Below, one piece after another: positions 33,523-36,857 of a DNA stretch of 36,857 nucleotides. Origin of the DNA: Syntrophorhabdaceae bacterium (GTDB taxonomy: Bacteria > Desulfobacterota > Syntrophorhabdia > Syntrophorhabdales > Syntrophorhabdaceae); the NCBI GenBank assembly GCA_035541755.1, contig DATKMQ010000041.1, positions 1-36,857 on the forward strand, given 5' to 3'. How positions within the stretch are numbered: the stretch's first letter is position 1; every line of letters starts with the position of its first letter. The translations under genes were made by a program, and so were the position numbers. Under the pieces are notes generated by a model. The model did no database searches and was not told the origin of the DNA. It saw only the letters and a list, made by a program, of their open reading frames with translations.

Positions 33523-35543
33523 GGTACGGAGAGACAGGATTTAATTTGGAAATCGATCTTACCCGGGGAAGCATTGAACGGGTAGAAACAGACCCGAAAG
33601 ATACTGAGCTCTATCTTGGAGGTCTCGGCACAAACGCCAAGATATTATGGGATAGGGTCCCCGCCGATGTTGATCCTTTTTCTCCCGATAATATCCTGAT
33701 ATTCAGCACCGGCCTTCTCTGTAGCACACCGGCCCCCGGCGCCAATCGTACGATTGTCGCTACTTACTCCCCTCAGACTCTGTTCATGGCGTATTCCATG
33801 ATGGGGGGCGTATTTGCGCCGGAGCTCAAATTCGCCGGCTACGACAAACTGATTCTGCGCGGCAAGTCCCCGAATCTCGTCTACATCTGGATAAACAACG
33901 ACAAAGTTGAGATACGCGACGCCTCCCATTTGCAGGGCAAAGGCGCTGTTGAAACTCAGGAACTCATCAAGAAAGAGTTGAAGCAACCCGAAGCCCAGGT
34001 CGCTGCGATCGGGCTTGCCGGTGAAAACAGGGTCTACATGGCCTCTATTGAACAGGGCCGCTCCAGCGCCAGCCGTCTGGGAGTCGGAGCCGTCATGGGA
34101 AGCAAAGGAGTAAAGGCCATAGCGGTCCGCGGCACCAAGGACATCAACCTTGCAAGGCCGGAGGAATTCGTCAAGCTCTGTAACGAGGCCCTCGAATATA
34201 TAAAATTCAGAAATGAAAGACCGGTCCCCAACGTGATGACGATTCTGCAGGGTCTCGGATCACCCCAGGAAATGAAACATACCGATGAGAAGTGGCACAC
34301 GGAGAACTTCATGTGGGGGAATGCCCGTACCCGCAGGAAGGACTTCTGGAACGACGACATAGAAAAGAAATGGGAATCGACCCAGCTTACTGCCCGCAAG
34401 CGTCTGATCAGTTGCTACAACTGTCCTATGAAGTGCGGGGCCATTATCTCGTTGCCTAACATGCCGACATACATGATGAAATGTTTTTCAAAACTGACCT
34501 ATACCATGGCGGCTTACGTGGAAGACCTTGATTTCGCCTTCAGGATTGCCCAGCGCGCTACCGAGTACGGGCTGGACGGGTTCTCAACCCCGCAAGCCAT
34601 GGCCTTTGCCGTCGAGCTCTATGAGGCCGGCATTCTGACCGATAAAGACTTCGCCGGAACCGATACGTATGAAGCGTGTCCCTCCGACAACGAAGGCAGA
34701 TTCTACTGGCTGCTCGACAGAATTGCCCGACGGGAAGGCATCGGGGACATTCTTGCCAACGGCACGTACTGGGCGGCAAAAGCCATCGGGCACGGCGCGG
34801 AAGAATATGCGCATAATAATATCAAGAAGCACGAGCAACTGCCCTTAAAGCTCGGCATGCTCAATCCGGTCTACTTTCTCATGTACGCTACGGGCGAGAA
34901 AGCAAACATTACCCAGATTGAGGGGCAGTTCCCACAGGCACCGTTTATGACCATGGAGGAGAGACAAGAGTTTATCAATGACTGGATCCAGGTTCCCGAT
35001 GAGAAGTTCAAACAGTATGTTCTCGATTGGGAGCCCCGCGGAGAGCGCTCGAACCCATACTATCCGACCCCCGAAATAGCTACCGATATTGTGGATTGGC
35101 AGGAAATGATGCACTTTATCGACGATTCTCTCGGGGTGTGCGCCGGGTTGTCGTCATTCCCGCTCAAGCCTCCCTACCATATCCACAACTATCCGAAATT
35201 TATCTCAGCGGCCACCGGTATGGATGTGGATGAGGAGGGTCTTAAGAAAATATATAGGAGGAACCGGAATCTCGTACGGGCAATCAACGTGAGACGAGGC
35301 TTAAGAAGGGCCGACGAAAAGCCGCCCGAAGACCACTGGAAGAAACGGTTCCCCGAACTCGAACAGAAGCTCCTCGATACGTACTATAAATTCAAAGGAT
35401 GGACGCTCGACGGAATTCCTACTAAAGAGACTTTGCTGGAATTAGGGCTTGATTATGTGGCGGAGGATTTCCAGGAGAGGGGTGTTACTATGGACGAGAC
35501 CGCTCAGGTCGAAAAGGCCCTGGCACAGCAGGGGAACAAATAA
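33519..35543 (+). CDS. bamB: Class II benzoyl-CoA reductase, tungsten active-site subunit BamB
   Basis: A 674-residue member of the aldehyde:ferredoxin oxidoreductase family. In the class II reductase complex this subunit dearomatises benzoyl-CoA to a cyclic dienoyl-CoA at a tungsten bis-pterin site, without ATP. The N-terminal GGLGTNAKILWDRVP and GLLCSTPAPGANRTIV segments form the cofactor domain. The [4Fe-4S] ligands are C299-x2-C302-x3-C306 with a late Cys at 541. Overall the sequence follows the BamB pattern of Geobacter (MRYGETGFNLEIDLTRG start; EKWHTENFMWGNARTRRKDFW) more closely than true aldehyde oxidoreductases. GAGAGGA before the ATG supports the start. bamC follows 20 bases later. 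This is the key enzyme for aromatic degradation in strict anaerobes. Confidence 0.9.
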   Translation: MRYGETGFNLEIDLTRGSIERVETDPKDTELYLGGLGTNAKILWDRVPADVDPFSPDNILIFSTGLLCSTPAPGANRTIVATYSPQTLFMAYSMMGGVFAPELKFAGYDKLILRGKSPNLVYIWINNDKVEIRDASHLQGKGAVETQELIKKELKQPEAQVAAIGLAGENRVYMASIEQGRSSASRLGVGAVMGSKGVKAIAVRGTKDINLARPEEFVKLCNEALEYIKFRNERPVPNVMTILQGLGSPQEMKHTDEKWHTENFMWGNARTRRKDFWNDDIEKKWESTQLTARKRLISCYNCPMKCGAIISLPNMPTYMMKCFSKLTYTMAAYVEDLDFAFRIAQRATEYGLDGFSTPQAMAFAVELYEAGILTDKDFAGTDTYEACPSDNEGRFYWLLDRIARREGIGDILANGTYWAAKAIGHGAEEYAHNNIKKHEQLPLKLGMLNPVYFLMYATGEKANITQIEGQFPQAPFMTMEERQEFINDWIQVPDEKFKQYVLDWEPRGERSNPYYPTPEIATDIVDWQEMMHFIDDSLGVCAGLSSFPLKPPYHIHNYPKFISAATGMDVDEEGLKKIYRRNRNLVRAINVRRGLRRADEKPPEDHWKKRFPELEQKLLDTYYKFKGWTLDGIPTKETLLELGLDYVAEDFQERGVTMDETAQVEKALAQQGNK

Positions 35544-35563
35544 GCGAACAGGTGGTAAATGAT

Positions 35564-36097
35564 ATGGCAGAGAAAATAAAGAAAAAGGTTAAAACGATCA
35601 AGGTTGATCTTGATAAATGTAACGGCTGCCGGGCCTGTGAGGTGATATGCTCTGCATTTCACTCCAACCCCAAATATAGCAGCAACAACCCTGCGAGGTC
35701 TCGTGTGCGTCTGGTGCGTGACCCCATAAAGGACATATATGTCCCGGTATATGCCGGCGAATACAGCCCCGCTGAATGCATGGGCAGGGACAAATACATC
35801 ATCGACGGTAAGGAATACGAGGAATGCGACTTCTGCAGGGCCGTTTGTCCGTCACGGGACCGATTTAAAGAACCGGATTCCGGTCTTCCCTTGAAGTGCG
35901 ACATGTGCGAAGGCGAGGAACAGCCTCTGTGCGTCAAATGGTGCGTTGCCGAAGCCTTAACGGTCGAAGAACGGGAAGAAGAGGCCGAAGAAGAGGCAAA
36001 GCCCGAGGATGCCGAGATGGCGCTCAAGTCGATGATAGACAAATACGGTTTGGAGAAGATAGCAGATACGGTTGCCCGAATGTCGCAGAAGGGCTAA
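35564..36097 (+). CDS. bamC: Class II benzoyl-CoA reductase iron-sulfur subunit BamC
   Basis: A 177-residue ferredoxin-like electron-transfer protein. The first cluster motif (CNGCRACEVICSAFH) lies near the N-terminus. Further Cys groups (CDFCRAVCP; CDMCEGEEQPLCVKWC) supply more [4Fe-4S] clusters. An acidic tail of Glu-rich repeats follows. In the Bam complex BamC connects BamB to the BamDEF electron-input module. ATG 35564 is preferred because AGGTGG stands eight bases upstream; GTG 35552 would add four residues. It is cotranscribed with bamB and bamD. Confidence 0.88.
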   Translation: MAEKIKKKVKTIKVDLDKCNGCRACEVICSAFHSNPKYSSNNPARSRVRLVRDPIKDIYVPVYAGEYSPAECMGRDKYIIDGKEYEECDFCRAVCPSRDRFKEPDSGLPLKCDMCEGEEQPLCVKWCVAEALTVEEREEEAEEEAKPEDAEMALKSMIDKYGLEKIADTVARMSQKG

Positions 36098-36121
36098 TAC
36101 CTCGAGAGGATTACAAAGATA

Positions 36122-36857
36122 ATGGAGACTTTACCCTTAGATCCCTTTAAAGTAGTAATAGACGGCATTAAAGAATCAGGTGGAGATGCCTTCAAGTTCT
36201 GCTATCAATGCGGTAAATGTGAGACTCTCTGCCCCTGGAATTATGTACGGCAGTTCCCCGTGCGTAAAATTATCAATCAGGCGAAATATGGCGTCGTCCC
36301 CTTCGAATCGGAAGATGTGTGGCTTTGTGCCACCTGCGGAAAGTGCCCTCCGAGGTGCCCCCGCGGCGTAAAGATCATCGATGTGATGAGGGCGATACGC
36401 AGGCTCCTTGTGCCGGACGGCGTAGTCCCGGCGAGCATCCCGAGTCTTCGCAGCACCATGACGAATATTGCAAGCGTGGGCAATCCCTGGGGACAGGAAC
36501 CGAATGAACGGGCAAACTGGGCACAGGAGCTGGGTGTTAAAGAGTTCGATGAGACTACCGAGGTGCTCTATTTCCCCTGCTGCTATCCGAGCTATGACCC
36601 GAGGCTCAAAAAAGTGGCAAAGGCTACCGCTACGATCTTGAGCAAAGCCGGGGTGGATTTCGGGATACTCGGTTCCAAGGAGATGTGCTGCGGTGAAAGC
36701 GTGCGAAAGGCCGGCAACGAGACCCTGTTCAAACGCCTGGCCAGAGAGAACATCAAGACCTTCATCGATAGCGGAGTAAAGAAAATTGTCGCATCTTCCC
36801 CCCATTGTTACCATACGTTCAAAAACGAATATTCCGAGTTCAAGGCCAATTTTGAAG
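36122..36857 (+). CDS. bamD: Class II benzoyl-CoA reductase subunit BamD (HdrD-like), 3' end outside window
   Basis: The frame is open from ATG 36122 to the window edge (245 codons). Two ferredoxin motifs, C27-x2-C30-x2-C33-x3-C37 and C69-x2-C72-x2-C75-x3-C79, are followed by a CCG domain (PCCYPSYDP ... MCCGE) and SSPHCYHTFK. This is the architecture of heterodisulfide-reductase subunit D and of BamD, which passes electrons inside the Bam complex. It starts 24 bases after bamC. A second CCG domain would lie beyond the end. BamD is chosen over general HdrD because of the operon. Confidence 0.85.
   Translation, partial: METLPLDPFKVVIDGIKESGGDAFKFCYQCGKCETLCPWNYVRQFPVRKIINQAKYGVVPFESEDVWLCATCGKCPPRCPRGVKIIDVMRAIRRLLVPDGVVPASIPSLRSTMTNIASVGNPWGQEPNERANWAQELGVKEFDETTEVLYFPCCYPSYDPRLKKVAKATATILSKAGVDFGILGSKEMCCGESVRKAGNETLFKRLARENIKTFIDSGVKKIVASSPHCYHTFKNEYSEFKANFE

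Noticed and set aside
36176-36814. 212-codon minus-strand frame at the right edge
   Set aside because: The plus strand encodes bamD with two ferredoxin motifs and a CCG domain over the same bases.

Overview
The window looks like the chromosome of a Gram-negative strict anaerobe that degrades aromatic compounds, probably a deltaproteobacterium-like syntroph of the Syntrophorhabdus/Syntrophus/Geobacter type. The Gram-negative call rests on an Mla-type outer-membrane lipid transport set, a PpiD-like periplasmic chaperone and the mreBCD-mrdA-rodA shape cluster. The anaerobic aromatic-degrader call rests on bamB, bamC and the start of bamD at the right edge, which encode parts of the tungsten-dependent class II benzoyl-CoA reductase. 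A 2-hydroxyacyl-CoA dehydratase-like protein and a siroheme-decarboxylase-like gene fit the same picture. The genus is an inference, not something the sequence proves.

Region 1 (1-6660) is an AT-rich accessory island. It holds a type I restriction-modification operon (end of hsdR, hsdM, hsdS), then a reverse transcriptase of the UG/Abi defence-associated kind in the same operon. A bidirectional terminator follows. Facing it is a three-gene overlapping operon of two unknown small proteins and a zinc-finger primase-like protein. The island stops beside the 3' end of a tRNA-Arg(UCU) gene, a classical integration site. The other end of the island and any integrase lie outside the window.

Region 2 (6740-10554): a non-coding stretch with possible alternative RNA hairpins, a 30-codon gene for a bS22/AURKAIP1-type ribosomal protein, then nfo (minus strand), a 6-phosphofructokinase and a GAF/HD-GYP c-di-GMP phosphodiesterase.

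Region 3 (17408 down to 10592, minus strand) is a tightly overlapping run: AhbA/B-like protein, hemL, alr, mlaE, mlaF, mlaD and a repeat protein rich in Trp-Pro motifs. It mixes tetrapyrrole synthesis, D-alanine supply and envelope lipid transport.

Region 4 (17596-19553, plus): dapL (LL-diaminopimelate aminotransferase) coupled to an ABC ATPase.

Region 5 (27618 down to 19558, minus): ppiD, tsaD, ksgA, then a small accessory patch (wreck of a type ISP restriction enzyme, a 23S-intervening-sequence-type four-helix protein, AT-rich palindromes), then an HgdB-like protein, a DUF4911 protein, tldD, a PAS-GGDEF diguanylate cyclase and a small Cys-rich ORF.

Region 6 (27718-32967, plus): mreB, mreC, mreD, mrdA, rodA, driven by a promoter that overlaps the divergent ppiD promoter.

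Region 7 (32968-36857): about 550 bases of AT-rich regulatory DNA with a good sigma-70-type promoter, an inverted repeat and a direct repeat, followed by bamB-bamC-bamD, the last cut by the window end.
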